From Xanthomonas arboricola (lineage in GTDB: Bacteria; Pseudomonadota; Gammaproteobacteria; Xanthomonadales; Xanthomonadaceae): a stretch of DNA of 64,000 bases. The position numbers and the translations under genes were made by a program. Under the pieces are notes generated by a model that made no database searches, had not been told where the DNA came from, and saw only the letters and a program-made list of their open reading frames with translations. Location: contig NZ_QREM01000009.1 in NCBI RefSeq assembly GCF_003353015.1, positions 492,716 through 556,715 on the forward strand, given 5' to 3'. Below, piece after piece: positions 44,198 through 54,545 of the stretch; within the stretch, counting starts at the first letter, position 1; each line of letters starts with the position of its first letter.

Positions 44198-44959
44198 ATG
44201 AAGCAAACAGGACACGGAGCGTTCGCTGCGCTCTTGGCTTTGACGCTTGTCGCGCCGCTCACCACCTATGCTCAAGACGCGCCGGAGCAAAAGCCCGGCT
44301 TCTTCCGCCAGCTCGGAAAGAGCTTGGCCGACTCGGGGAAGCAGATGGTTGGCATCCAGCCGAACGCCAGCACCAAGGCCGGCAATCAGGAGGCGGGCCC
44401 GATCTACACGCCCATCAGTGGCGCCGGGAAGCTGCCCGGACTCTTCAAAGGCGACAACCACCAGCAAGCCCAGCTCGGGAAGCTGGACTGGCCCCGAGTC
44501 GCGTTGACCTTCACCGAATGGGGCGCATCGCTGCCCTGCTGGACCGCAGAAGCACGGATCTGGACCAGCCCCACGGCATCGACCACGGAGACCTTCCGGA
44601 TCTGCTTCGATGCCCCGCTGACCGAGACCGATGACTTGGGCGAGACCGCGGAGTTCAACACCTCCGCTCTGTGGAAAGGCAGGGATACCCTCAACGGCGT
44701 CCGCGTGCCTCCCAGCAAGCCCAACACGGGCGCGCAGCGTTCCGCGGGTCCCAACCCTCCGGCCCAGCCCTTTGTCGTCAACGTAAGCCGGCCAGGGGTT
44801 GCTGACCGCGCCGTGGACGTGTCGCTGCGTGTGGCGTGGGTCTCCGGATTCCTCCAGACCGCGGATCTGCATCCGGGCGCGTCGGGGATGCTGACCCCTT
44901 TCAAAGATTCGCGACTGTGGATCGCGGCCTTCAAGCCCGACGGGAACCGCGACAAGTAG
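44198..44959 (+). CDS. Exported hypothetical protein of an island operon
   Basis: 253 residues with a signal peptide (AALLALTLVAPLTTYAQD). The mature region includes a helical part (GFFRQLGKSLADSGKQMVG) and a beta-rich domain with Cys in SLPCWTAEARIW and FRICFDAP. The ATG at 44198 follows CAGGGGC. It is the first of three consecutive genes for an exported protein, a lipoprotein and a membrane protein. I do not recognise a family; the set may form an envelope complex. Confidence 0.65.
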   Translation: MKQTGHGAFAALLALTLVAPLTTYAQDAPEQKPGFFRQLGKSLADSGKQMVGIQPNASTKAGNQEAGPIYTPISGAGKLPGLFKGDNHQQAQLGKLDWPRVALTFTEWGASLPCWTAEARIWTSPTASTTETFRICFDAPLTETDDLGETAEFNTSALWKGRDTLNGVRVPPSKPNTGAQRSAGPNPPAQPFVVNVSRPGVADRAVDVSLRVAWVSGFLQTADLHPGASGMLTPFKDSRLWIAAFKPDGNRDK

Positions 44960-45015
44960 CAGGTCCCGGCTTGGCCCGGCTTTCCCATCACTATTCCCTA
45001 GCAAAAAGGAACGAC

Positions 45016-45330
45016 ATGAAAAACGCATGGATTGGCCTGGTCGCGTTGACCATGGCCCTGAGCCTGACCGCCTGCGGCGGCAAGCCGTCGTCTGAAAACG
45101 CCAAGGAGGCCTTTGTCCGGTTGTTGAAGGACAGCGGTGCCGGCCAAGTGACCGACGTTCAACACTTCGAACTTACTGGATGCGTGGAAGCGGAAGGCGC
45201 CGACGGCTATCGGTGCGACACGCGCGGCCAGGCCGTGCTCAACATCGAGGGCCGGCAGGTGCCGATTCCCGTGAGCAAGAACTTGCGCTACGCCAAGAGC
45301 GACGGCACCTGGAGGGCCTACGCTAAATGA
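45016..45330 (+). CDS. Small lipoprotein
   Basis: 104 residues, MKNAWIGLVALTMALSLTAC..., with lipobox SLTAC and AAAAGGAACGAC as ribosome site. The mature part has two Cys (TGCVEAEG, YRCDTRG), probably a disulphide, and a beta-hairpin-like end. It resembles small plasmid- and island-borne lipoproteins. Its stop overlaps the next ATG by 4 bp, so the two are cotranslated. Confidence 0.72.
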   Translation: MKNAWIGLVALTMALSLTACGGKPSSENAKEAFVRLLKDSGAGQVTDVQHFELTGCVEAEGADGYRCDTRGQAVLNIEGRQVPIPVSKNLRYAKSDGTWRAYAK

Positions 45331-45671
45331 GCGCGCCTCCTCTGCTTGACCCGCCGGTGCACGCCCGGCGCAAGCTCATGACACCACGGGACCGGTTTTT
45401 TTGGTGGTATGCGCTGTCTCTGCTCTTCCTGGGACCTTTCGGGTTCCTTGTCGGGCCACTCATGGCCCGGCGAGGAACGCGGAAGGTAGGACGCCTCTAC
45501 CCGGCCGATGCTCGTGTGGCTCAGGCGCGGGACAAGGGCTTCGCCTGGTGGCAGTGGTGGGCCATGACCATCCTCACTCTGATGGGCGCATTCGGGGCCT
45601 TTGCTGTCCTGAGCGGGCTGCCGATGTTTCTGTTCGTGCTGTATGCGCAGCTGATACAGGCAGGGGCTTAG
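45327..45671 (+). CDS. Small inner-membrane protein
   Basis: 114 residues. Two or three hydrophobic helices are seen: FFWWYALSLLFLGPFGFLVGPLM and WWAMTILTLMGAFGAFAVLSGLPMFLFVLYAQLI, with a basic loop (ARRGTRKVGR) between. It is coupled to the lipoprotein gene by ATGA overlap. Unknown function; probably a partner of the lipoprotein. Confidence 0.7.
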   Translation: MSAPPLLDPPVHARRKLMTPRDRFFWWYALSLLFLGPFGFLVGPLMARRGTRKVGRLYPADARVAQARDKGFAWWQWWAMTILTLMGAFGAFAVLSGLPMFLFVLYAQLIQAGA

Positions 45672-45823
45672 AGAAATACAAACGCGGGTCATCTCGACAA
45701 TCCATGGAAACAACCTATTGGATTGTCGGCAGCGGCCGCAGACTGCCGCCAAAGATCCGATCTAGTCAGTCTTGACGATTCTTCAGAGGGAGCTATAAAC
45801 AGCCTTTAACCGAAACCTAAGCC

Positions 45824-46105
45824 ATGGACATTGAATCATTTTGGAACCACTCGTTTCTGTCGGCCCTGACCCGACTGCCCGCCGATCAAGCAATGGACGA
45901 AGCAACCAAGGCGACTGAACTGTGCATTGCCTATTGGCAAAGCAAGTCTGACGAGACAACCATCGACGGAAAAGGCCTCTGGCAACACCAGCCGGTGGGG
46001 GGAGTGCCAGAGGCGATCGCGACCATAAAAATGCCACGGCAAGGCAACGTCAGATTTTTGGTGTCATCTTCTTCTGATGCGCAGAAACCACAGGGTGCGC
46101 GATAG
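45824..46105 (+). CDS. Small hypothetical protein
   Basis: 93 residues. The N-terminal half is helical (FWNHSFLSALTRLPADQAMDEATKATELCIAYWQSK) and looks like a real protein. The end overlaps the convergent 46050-46526 gene by 56 bp, so the true 3' part may be spurious. The ribosome site is weak. No family is recognised. Confidence 0.5.
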   Translation: MDIESFWNHSFLSALTRLPADQAMDEATKATELCIAYWQSKSDETTIDGKGLWQHQPVGGVPEAIATIKMPRQGNVRFLVSSSSDAQKPQGAR

Positions 46106-46526
46106 GGGCTCTGAGGAGTATATTTTTATTCTCTGCAGCCATCCACCCAGCGGCAACATTCAAGCTTGAGCTTGAGTAAAGAGTAAGTTCTTGCCCCACT
46201 CTTTTTACAGCAAAGCGCCTCTTCATGGGGGTCGTGTTGCTGCCCTCAAATGAAGCAAATTCAATCACCTCAAGACCAGTTTCCTGACTGAAGAATCGCA
46301 CACTCATAACCTCAAGGATTTTTGGTGCAAATTCAATAATCTTCCTCCTCTGACTTGAAGGATTTTTCACTATTGAAAAGCTGCTGCGTATTGTGTCGTA
46401 GTCACCATGCCCTTCCATGATTTTGACGGAGTCCTGAGCTATCAAAAGCAATACTGGAGGGGTCTCGGGGAGACCGGCGCCACTGACCTGAAAAACATAT
46501 GCCCTGGAACTATCCATCTCTGACAT
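46050..46526 (-). CDS. Hypothetical protein, AT-rich codon use
   Basis: 158 residues starting MSEMDSSRAYVFQVSG, with AGGAGTGTGGA just before the ATG; the longer frame start at 46583 is rejected. The protein is mixed alpha/beta without signal or membrane segments. Its codons are notably AT-richer than those of its neighbours, which suggests recent acquisition. It lies next to the integrase, the usual place for late cargo. No family is recognised. Confidence 0.6.
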   Translation of the reverse strand: MSEMDSSRAYVFQVSGAGLPETPPVLLLIAQDSVKIMEGHGDYDTIRSSFSIVKNPSSQRRKIIEFAPKILEVMSVRFFSQETGLEVIEFASFEGSNTTPMKRRFAVKRVGQELTLYSSSSLNVAAGWMAAENKNILLRAPIAHPVVSAHQKKMTPKI

Positions 46527-46600
46527 TCCACACTCCTGCGCACATTGCGTCACTGGGTATTGGCCAAGAAAGCGCGCGCACATTCAGCGCTCACTCGAAC

Positions 46601-48079
46601 TTAGGCCTCGCTAACGATCTCATATTTCATTGCACTCAAACCGGGTGAAATCGACCCAAACCCTTGCAACTTTTCCTTCACCGTGAATTCCCGGCTGTAG
46701 GTTGAATGATGTTCGTCGTCCAGCTCATGGCCAACGATCTGGGCCCGGAGCTCCGAAACCACGCCTGCGCCCTGCAGTTCCTGGATAAAAGTCTTCCTGA
46801 GCGAATGGAAGCCTCGTTTAGCCGGCTCCCAGCCCTTCCCTACCTCGGCCAGATGCCGACTAAACGCCTTGGTGATCCAGTTGCCCTGTCCGTTCACGGC
46901 GGTGGCTTTGGCAGCCGGGAAGAGCCTCGTTTCACCAGCCTTGCGCTTGCCATCGACCCACCCCAAGAAGCCCATTTTGATAAGCTCCGGGTGAAGCGGC
47001 ACCGTCCTAAGGCTGACCTCGGTTTTCACTTTCTGGTGCTCGCCATCGTCAGAGACTCGGATACAAGGGATGCCATCCTCTTCGAACACGTCCTTGATGA
47101 GGAGTTGGCCGACCTCTGACGCCCGAGCTCCGGTGTAGAGGCCAAGCAGCGAGGCCCAGCGGGCCGACTCTGACAGCTTTGCCAGCGCTTCGGGCGCGAA
47201 CAAGGCTTGGATCTGCGATCTGTCATAGGCTTTGAACCCCAGCTTCTTTCGGGCCCGCTTCTCGCGCTGGGAGTAGCTGACGTGGCCGCTGGCCGGGTTG
47301 TCACCACGGGAATAGTGTCCCGACGCCATCGCCCACTCGAAGAAGCCACCTTTGCCACCGATGTAGCTCTGCTTATTCGTGAGCGTCGGCGTTGAAGCGC
47401 CCTTCTCCCGCATGTCTTGATACCAGCGGGCCAAATCCGACCTGGTTATGGCATGGACCTTGGCCTTCTCCCCGAGGAAACTAACCAATGCCTCAATCGC
47501 CGTCTTTTTGATGGTGTAAGTCTTCGGCAGCGTCGAGCCCTTGAGGGTCGCCAGGAACGCGTCCCGGGCCTTTCCCAGCGTCATCGTTTCGATAGCTGGC
47601 GCAGAGGCGTGCCGCACCTGGCTCACCGGATGCGCACCGAATGTATTGAATGTGGCGGCTGGGAGCCGCGACGGTTGGGCGGTCGCCCCAACCCTTGCTT
47701 CCAGCTCCATTAGCTGCCGATACAGCTTCAGGTCCTTCGGACTATCGATCTGCCACTGCTCCGTCACCGTCCCATCCGGCTGTCGAGTGCGGTTGAGTGT
47801 TAGTTCTTGGAGGTTCTCAGCGCTCGTCAGGCGAGCGATGAGCAGGTCAGCGTCCGTCTTGCTCAGATTGGCCACGCGTTGATCCTTCAACTGTGCGAAG
47901 AGCCGAGCATATCCCGCCCCAAGCACCACCGCACGCACATGCGCCTGCGCTAGGTCCTTCGTTTGCAAGGTGCGTTTGATAAGCCGGCAGCCCATCACGC
48001 TTTGCAAATCGATGGGCACACGTTGGACGAACGACCAGCGGCCAGTGGACGACCGGCTCAAATGATGAGGGATGCGCAT
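46601..48079 (-). CDS. Island integrase (tyrosine recombinase)
   Basis: 492 residues. It begins MRIPHHLSRSSTGRWSFVQRVPIDLQ, the N-terminal DUF6538-like arm domain, followed by a core-binding domain (about 170-265). The catalytic domain has Arg in YTGARASEVGQL, H-x-x-R in FHSLRKTFIQEL, the second His in IVGHELDDEHH and the Tyr in STYSRE. It lies 84 bp from the tRNA-Ser 3' end, so it is the enzyme that integrated the island there. A diverged C-terminal copy sits at 6555-6845. Confidence 0.93.
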   Translation of the reverse strand: MRIPHHLSRSSTGRWSFVQRVPIDLQSVMGCRLIKRTLQTKDLAQAHVRAVVLGAGYARLFAQLKDQRVANLSKTDADLLIARLTSAENLQELTLNRTRQPDGTVTEQWQIDSPKDLKLYRQLMELEARVGATAQPSRLPAATFNTFGAHPVSQVRHASAPAIETMTLGKARDAFLATLKGSTLPKTYTIKKTAIEALVSFLGEKAKVHAITRSDLARWYQDMREKGASTPTLTNKQSYIGGKGGFFEWAMASGHYSRGDNPASGHVSYSQREKRARKKLGFKAYDRSQIQALFAPEALAKLSESARWASLLGLYTGARASEVGQLLIKDVFEEDGIPCIRVSDDGEHQKVKTEVSLRTVPLHPELIKMGFLGWVDGKRKAGETRLFPAAKATAVNGQGNWITKAFSRHLAEVGKGWEPAKRGFHSLRKTFIQELQGAGVVSELRAQIVGHELDDEHHSTYSREFTVKEKLQGFGSISPGLSAMKYEIVSEA

Positions 48080-48163
48080 GCGAATGTTTCCTCTGCATGC
48101 TTCCTGCCTCCCAATCGAACCAAATCAGATTTTTACATTAAAAATCAATGACTTGGGACCGAC

Positions 48164-48181
48164 TGGCGGAGAGAGTGGGAT
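48164..48181. repeat. Right attachment site of the island, 3' end of tRNA-Ser
   Basis: TGGCGGAGAGAGTGGGAT is identical to 6415-6432. It overlaps the tRNA acceptor arm, so integration keeps the tRNA gene intact. Confidence 0.88.
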
Positions 48182-48253
48182 TCGAACCCACGGAAGGTTT
48201 GACCCTTCGCCGGTTTTCAAGACCGGTGCCTTAAACCGCTCGGCCATCTCTCC
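48164..48253 (-). tRNA. tRNA-Ser (UGA anticodon)
   Basis: On the minus strand the 90 bases begin GGAGAGATGGCCGAG and end TCTCTCCGCCA, with the CCA encoded. The anticodon loop is CTTGAAA between CCGGT and ACCGG, giving anticodon TGA. The long variable arm (CGAAGGGTCAAACCTTCC) is typical of serine tRNAs, and GGTTCGAATCC is the T-loop. It is the integration target of the island. Confidence 0.96.
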
Positions 48254-48557
48254 GATGCTGCTTTGCGCGACCGCCGAAGGTGTCGGGTGATCACGCCTGC
48301 GCCACGCGCGAAGCGGGTGACGTCTGTCGATGGATGCTGCATTGCGCGCTGCCCTCGACCCGGGATTGCTCCCGGGCGCGCATTCTCGCACGCCCGGACG
48401 CGCTTTGCTAAGCGCCGCGTGTTGTTGAGCTGCACAGTGCTGCAAAGCGGTTCCATTTGCCGGTGACGCAGCATTCCCGATTACGCAGCGCTGCCAGGCG
48501 ACACAGCGCTGATGGGCCGACATCGGCAACCCGGATGTCCGCGACCAGGCACAGCGA
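48254..48557. other. Intergenic region upstream of tRNA-Ser
   Basis: About 300 bp of core DNA. It should hold the tRNA promoter and the end of the LysR transcript. No gene or clear hairpin is seen. Confidence 0.4.
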
Positions 48558-49559
48558 TCAGCCGGCTTCGGCCACAGCCAGGCGCGGTGCAGTGGCGGTT
48601 GCACGCTTGAGCTTTTCGGCCAGCTCGGCGCAGTTGCCGCCGCAATCCAGGCGCGAGCGTTCGATTTCCTGCGGTAGGTGCTCGGCCAGGAAGTCGATGA
48701 ACACCCGCACCGCCGGCAGCAGGCCGCGACGCGAGGCGAACACTGCGTGGCAGATGCCCTGCGGCAGCGACCAGTGCGGCAGCACCACTTCCAGCTCGCC
48801 GCTGCGCACGGCTTCGGCGCACACGGTTTCCGGCAGCATGGTGATGCCGAAGCCATCGCGCGCCATCGACTGCAGCAGCGGGAAATCGAAACCGGCCAGG
48901 CGCGGCTGCAGGTCCACCCGGCGCATCTCGCCGTTGGGGCCGTGCAGCTCCCAGCGCTGGTGCGCTTCGTCCTCGCTGGTGCTCATGGTGGTGTGGTTGG
49001 CCAGCTCGCTCGGGTCCTTGGGGCGCCCGGCGCGGTCCAGATACCTGGGGCTGGCCACCAGCAGCTCCTGTACCTGGCCGAAGCTGCGCATCACCAGGCT
49101 GCCGTCGTCGTCCAGCCGCGAGCGCACGCGCAAGGCGATGTCATAGCCTTCGTTGATGACGTCGACGCGGCGGTTGCTGATGTTGAGCTGCAGCCGCACC
49201 TTGGGGTACTTGGCCAGGAATTCCGGCAACAGCTTGGGCAGCTGGATCTGCGCCAGCGAGACCGGAACGCTTACGCGGACAAGGCCGCGCGGTTCGGCGC
49301 TGAGCCGGTCCACCACCTCGCGTGCGGCCTGCGCTTCGGCCAGCATGGTCTGGGCGTGCCGATGCACGCTGGTGCCGACATCGGTGACCGCAAAACGGCG
49401 CGTGGAGCGCTGCAGCAGGCGCACGCCCAGGTCGGTTTCGAGCTGGCTGATGCGGCGGCTCAGGCGCGACTTGGGGATCCCGAGCGCACGCTCGGCTGCG
49501 GCAAAGCCGCCGTGGTCCACCACCATCGCGAAGTAATACAGGTCATTCAGGTCGTGCAT
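48558..49559 (-). CDS. LysR-family transcriptional regulator
   Basis: About 333 residues from the ATG at 49559 (an upstream ATG at 49595 adds 12). The N-terminal winged helix reads MHDLNDLYYFAMVVDHGGFAAAERALGIPKSRLSRRISQLETDLGVRLLQRSTR. Residues ~90-300 are the substrate-binding domain (LVRVSVPVSLAQIQLPKLLPEFLAKYPKVRL...). A Cys-containing C-terminal tail (LDCGGNCAELAEKLKR) is unusual. The effector and target genes are not evident; the neighbours are a tRNA and serS. Confidence 0.93.
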   Translation of the reverse strand: MHDLNDLYYFAMVVDHGGFAAAERALGIPKSRLSRRISQLETDLGVRLLQRSTRRFAVTDVGTSVHRHAQTMLAEAQAAREVVDRLSAEPRGLVRVSVPVSLAQIQLPKLLPEFLAKYPKVRLQLNISNRRVDVINEGYDIALRVRSRLDDDGSLVMRSFGQVQELLVASPRYLDRAGRPKDPSELANHTTMSTSEDEAHQRWELHGPNGEMRRVDLQPRLAGFDFPLLQSMARDGFGITMLPETVCAEAVRSGELEVVLPHWSLPQGICHAVFASRRGLLPAVRVFIDFLAEHLPQEIERSRLDCGGNCAELAEKLKRATATAPRLAVAEAG

Positions 49560-50041
49560 GGCGCTTGCATCCATGGATAGAACGATAAGTGACATTTAAG
49601 CACTTTCATCCCAGCAGGGCAACGACCAACTACACCAGAAATGTAATTTCTTGCGGCCGGCACCGGACCACCGCGCATGGCGTTCTAGCGTCCTGCCAGG
49701 GCAGCGTGCCGACCTGCGGCTGGTGTCGGCAGGCCCGCTCGCCCGGTCCGTCCGCGTCGTCCAGGCAATGCAGCAAGATGTCAACCATGGAAATGCAAAC
49801 GGGGCCAACGATGGCCCCGCTCCCGTTCGATCATCCTGCCGATCACTTTCCGCCAAGCACGCGGCAGCACTGCTGACCATCGCCACAGCCGTCCGCGACA
49901 GTGCGGAAGTGGCTGGTCACTTGACCAACGCTCATCAGTCGAGACATGCCTGCATGCGCAGAGTCGCACGTGAAAGACGCACGCCACCTCCGGGCAACGG
50001 CGGCGCCCGCCTGGCGGCTGCGCAGCAGGTACGCGCCGCCC
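49560..50041. other. Intergenic region between the LysR gene and serS
   Basis: About 480 bp hold the LysR promoter region and a likely serS terminator (49793-49819). Other open frames here are GC-driven and not supported. Confidence 0.45.
49793..49819 (-). terminator. Probable terminator of serS
   Basis: On the minus strand CGGGGCCA TCGT TGGCCCCG forms a perfect 8-bp stem followed by TTTGCATTT. It lies about 220 bp downstream of the serS stop. Confidence 0.55.
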
Positions 50042-52123
<2,082 letters not shown>

Positions 52124-52335
52124 TCAGGCCGCACACCGACGGCCTGACTGCTGCAATCGGGGAGATCGGCACGCCGTGACCGGACAGGACCGGGCGAACC
52201 GGCACCGGCACGGGCTTTACCAAACTGAATGTCTGCCGCCGCGCAGATCTCGCCGGGTGCCCCGCCTTAACTGCGCCTCAGGCAAGGCCGACCAGACTGG
52301 TCACGTCATCCCAAAGATGCGCCAGGAGGCCGGCC

Positions 52336-52914
52336 ATGTCCTTCATCTCCAATCCTTCCCCACACCCCACGCAGGCGTTGCCGCATCGGCCCGTGCATGC
52401 CGACGACCGCGTGCGCGACGAGTCTGCCGACGGCGCCTCGCCATGGTTGTGGGCGACCCTGCTGGCGCTGCTGGTGGTAGTGCCCACCTGGTGGTGGGCC
52501 CGGCATAGCGACGAATCGTTCGCGACCGATACGCGCCCCGCGCCAGCGGCCAGTCGTCAGATCCTGCCGACCTCGGACGGCCCGCGTGCGATGACCATGA
52601 TTGCGCACCCACCGGCGCGCGCGCCGATCAGCACCGAAGAAGCGATCCCGCTGCCGGGCAATGCGATGCCGAGCTATCCGTCGGATATCGCGCAGGCCGG
52701 GATCGAAGGCAGCCGCACCGCGCGTCTGCAACTGGATGTGCAAGGCCGGGTGAGCGATGTGACCATCGTCGATCGCAGCGGCAGCAATGACCCGCGCCTG
52801 GATGCAGCGGTGAGGGACAGCTTGCGTCAGTGGCGCTTCGAGCCGGCCACCCGCGACGGCCATGCGGTGGTCAGCAGCGTGCAGGTGCCGGTCGAGTTCA
52901 GCGCACGGCGATGA
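52336..52914 (+). CDS. TonB-like protein, shorter paralogue
   Basis: 192 residues with the same design as the preceding gene: a membrane helix (LWATLLALLVVVPTWWWA, about 38-55), a short Pro-rich spacer, and a TonB-type C-terminal domain (PSYPSDIAQAGIEGSRTARLQLDVQGRVSDVTIVDRSG, then AVRDSLRQWRFEPA). The spacer is much shorter, so reach across the periplasm would be limited. The two genes appear to be a tandem duplication that diverged. Confidence 0.82.
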   Translation: MSFISNPSPHPTQALPHRPVHADDRVRDESADGASPWLWATLLALLVVVPTWWWARHSDESFATDTRPAPAASRQILPTSDGPRAMTMIAHPPARAPISTEEAIPLPGNAMPSYPSDIAQAGIEGSRTARLQLDVQGRVSDVTIVDRSGSNDPRLDAAVRDSLRQWRFEPATRDGHAVVSSVQVPVEFSARR

Positions 52915-53106
52915 GTGGCGCGGGCGGCGCGTGGGACATCGCTACCGCCGCGCCGGATGCGAAGCCGCGTCCGGGCACCGGCTGACCGGCGTCAGGTGCA
53001 CCCGACGCCTCGATCGAGCCGTCTTCGTCCAGCAAGCACTGTCCGCGTTGCCACCCAGGCTGTCCTGCTGCCTGCGTTGACCGGCCGGTTGGAGTTGTCC
53101 CGCCGC

Positions 53107-54420
53107 TCAGGCCGTTTCAAGCCCGAAACCGGCACCGCGTGCCAGGCTGTCGAAACCCGGGAACGAAGTCGCGACATTTGCAACGTCGTTCACCCGCACG
53201 CTGCCGGTGGACAGCTGGCCGGCGATGGCAAACGCCATCGCGATGCGGTGGTCGCCGTGGCTCTCGATCACGCCGCTGCCAATGCGGCCGCCGTGAATGG
53301 TCGCGCCGTCCGGGGTCTCGTCGACCTGCACGCCAAGCGCGCGCAGCCCGGTGGCCATGGCCGCGAGGCGATCGGATTCCTTGACCCGCAGTTCGGCAGC
53401 GCCGCTGACCACCGTCTGCCCGGTTGCCGCCGCAGCGGCCACGAACAGCGCCGGAAACTCGTCGATCATGTCCGGCACCAGCGCTTCGGGAATCTGCGCG
53501 CCCCGCAACGGCGCATAGCGCACGCGCAGATCGGCCACCGGCTCGCCGCCATGTTCGGCATGCCGTTCTTCGGCGATATCGGCGCCCATCAGCCGCAGTG
53601 CCGCCAGCAGCCCGGTGCGCCGTGGATTCAGGCCTACCGCACGCAACAGCACGTGCGAGCCGGGAATGATGCTGGCTGCCACGATGAAGAACGCCGCCGA
53701 GGAGAAATCCGCAGGCACGGCGATATCGGTGGCGCGCAGGCGCTGGCCGCCACGCAGGCGGGCCTTGCCAGGCGAGAAATCGATCTCCACGCCGAACGCG
53801 GACAGCATGCGCTCGGTGTAGTCGCGGGTGGGATGCGGCTCGGTGACCGAGGTTTCGCCCTGTGCATACAGGCCTGCCAGCAACACCGCGGATTTGACCT
53901 GCGCACTGGCCACCGGCGAAACGAAGTCGATGCCGTGCAGCGCCTGCCCGCCATGCACACGCAGCGGCGGAGTGCCGTCGTCCTCGGTGTCGATGCGCGC
54001 GCCCATCTGTGCCAGCGGGCCGGTCACGCGCCGCATCGGGCGCTTGGACAGCGACGCATCGCCAACCAGCGTGCTATCGAAGCGCTGCGCCGCCAGCAGG
54101 CCGGCGAGCAGGCGCATGCCGGTACCGGCATTGCCGCAGTCCAGCGCCTCGCTGGGCGGTTGCAGACCATCCACGCCCACGCCGTGCACGATGCGCTGCG
54201 ACGCCGACGGCGTGTCGATACGCACGCCGAGCTGGGCAAAAATGGCCGCGGTGGAGCGGGTGTCTTCGCCTTCGAGAAAACCGTCGATCTGCGAGACGCC
54301 ATCGGCCAGCGCGGCGAACATCACCGCGCGATGCGAGACGGATTTATCGCCGGGAATGGCCAGGCTGCCCTGCAAGGCGCTGCCCTGCCGGGCGATCCAG
54401 TGCTGCGTGCTGCTGCTCAT
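53107..54420 (-). CDS. aroA: 3-phosphoshikimate 1-carboxyvinyltransferase (EPSP synthase)
   Basis: 437 residues. It joins shikimate-3-phosphate and phosphoenolpyruvate in the shikimate pathway. Visible motifs are IPGDKSVSHRAVMFAALADG (about 23-41), LDCGNAGTGMRLLAGLL (about 92-108), SLSKRPMRRV, SAQVKSAVLLAGL and RVKESDR. The GFLEGEDT stretch after the first motif resembles the class II (CP4-like) branch rather than E. coli AroA. It lies 125 bp downstream of pheA on the same strand, so shikimate and phenylalanine steps are clustered. Confidence 0.95.
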   Translation of the reverse strand: MSSSTQHWIARQGSALQGSLAIPGDKSVSHRAVMFAALADGVSQIDGFLEGEDTRSTAAIFAQLGVRIDTPSASQRIVHGVGVDGLQPPSEALDCGNAGTGMRLLAGLLAAQRFDSTLVGDASLSKRPMRRVTGPLAQMGARIDTEDDGTPPLRVHGGQALHGIDFVSPVASAQVKSAVLLAGLYAQGETSVTEPHPTRDYTERMLSAFGVEIDFSPGKARLRGGQRLRATDIAVPADFSSAAFFIVAASIIPGSHVLLRAVGLNPRRTGLLAALRLMGADIAEERHAEHGGEPVADLRVRYAPLRGAQIPEALVPDMIDEFPALFVAAAAATGQTVVSGAAELRVKESDRLAAMATGLRALGVQVDETPDGATIHGGRIGSGVIESHGDHRIAMAFAIAGQLSTGSVRVNDVANVATSFPGFDSLARGAGFGLETA

Positions 54421-54545
54421 GCGTGTGATCCGATGGCTGCGGCATCGCCCTGCGGCGATGCGCGTTGAAGAGTGTCGTGGCACTGCCGTCACCTCGGCCG
54501 GTGATGGCGTGCCGGTCAGGATTGCGCCTGGCTCAGGCCCGGCGC

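Larger units (their letters stand above)
6415..48181. mobile_element. tRNA-Ser-integrated, probably mobilisable genomic island (~41.8 kb)
   Basis: The ends are the 18-bp direct repeats at 6415-6432 and 48164-48181, the second being the 3' end of tRNA-Ser(UGA). An intact tyrosine recombinase (46601-48079) lies against the tRNA end, and a relaxase, TraD-like gene and possible oriT lie inside. No conjugative secretion genes are seen, so it would need a helper. The cargo is Rhs toxin modules, an R-M-like defence locus, a Kiwa-like pair and a T4SS effector. A second integrase and an integrase remnant suggest it grew by accretion of smaller elements. Confidence 0.85.

Noticed and set aside
6108-48163. 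CRISPR array
   Set aside because: I looked for regularly spaced short repeats across the island and saw none; the repeats present are two or three copies with irregular spacing.
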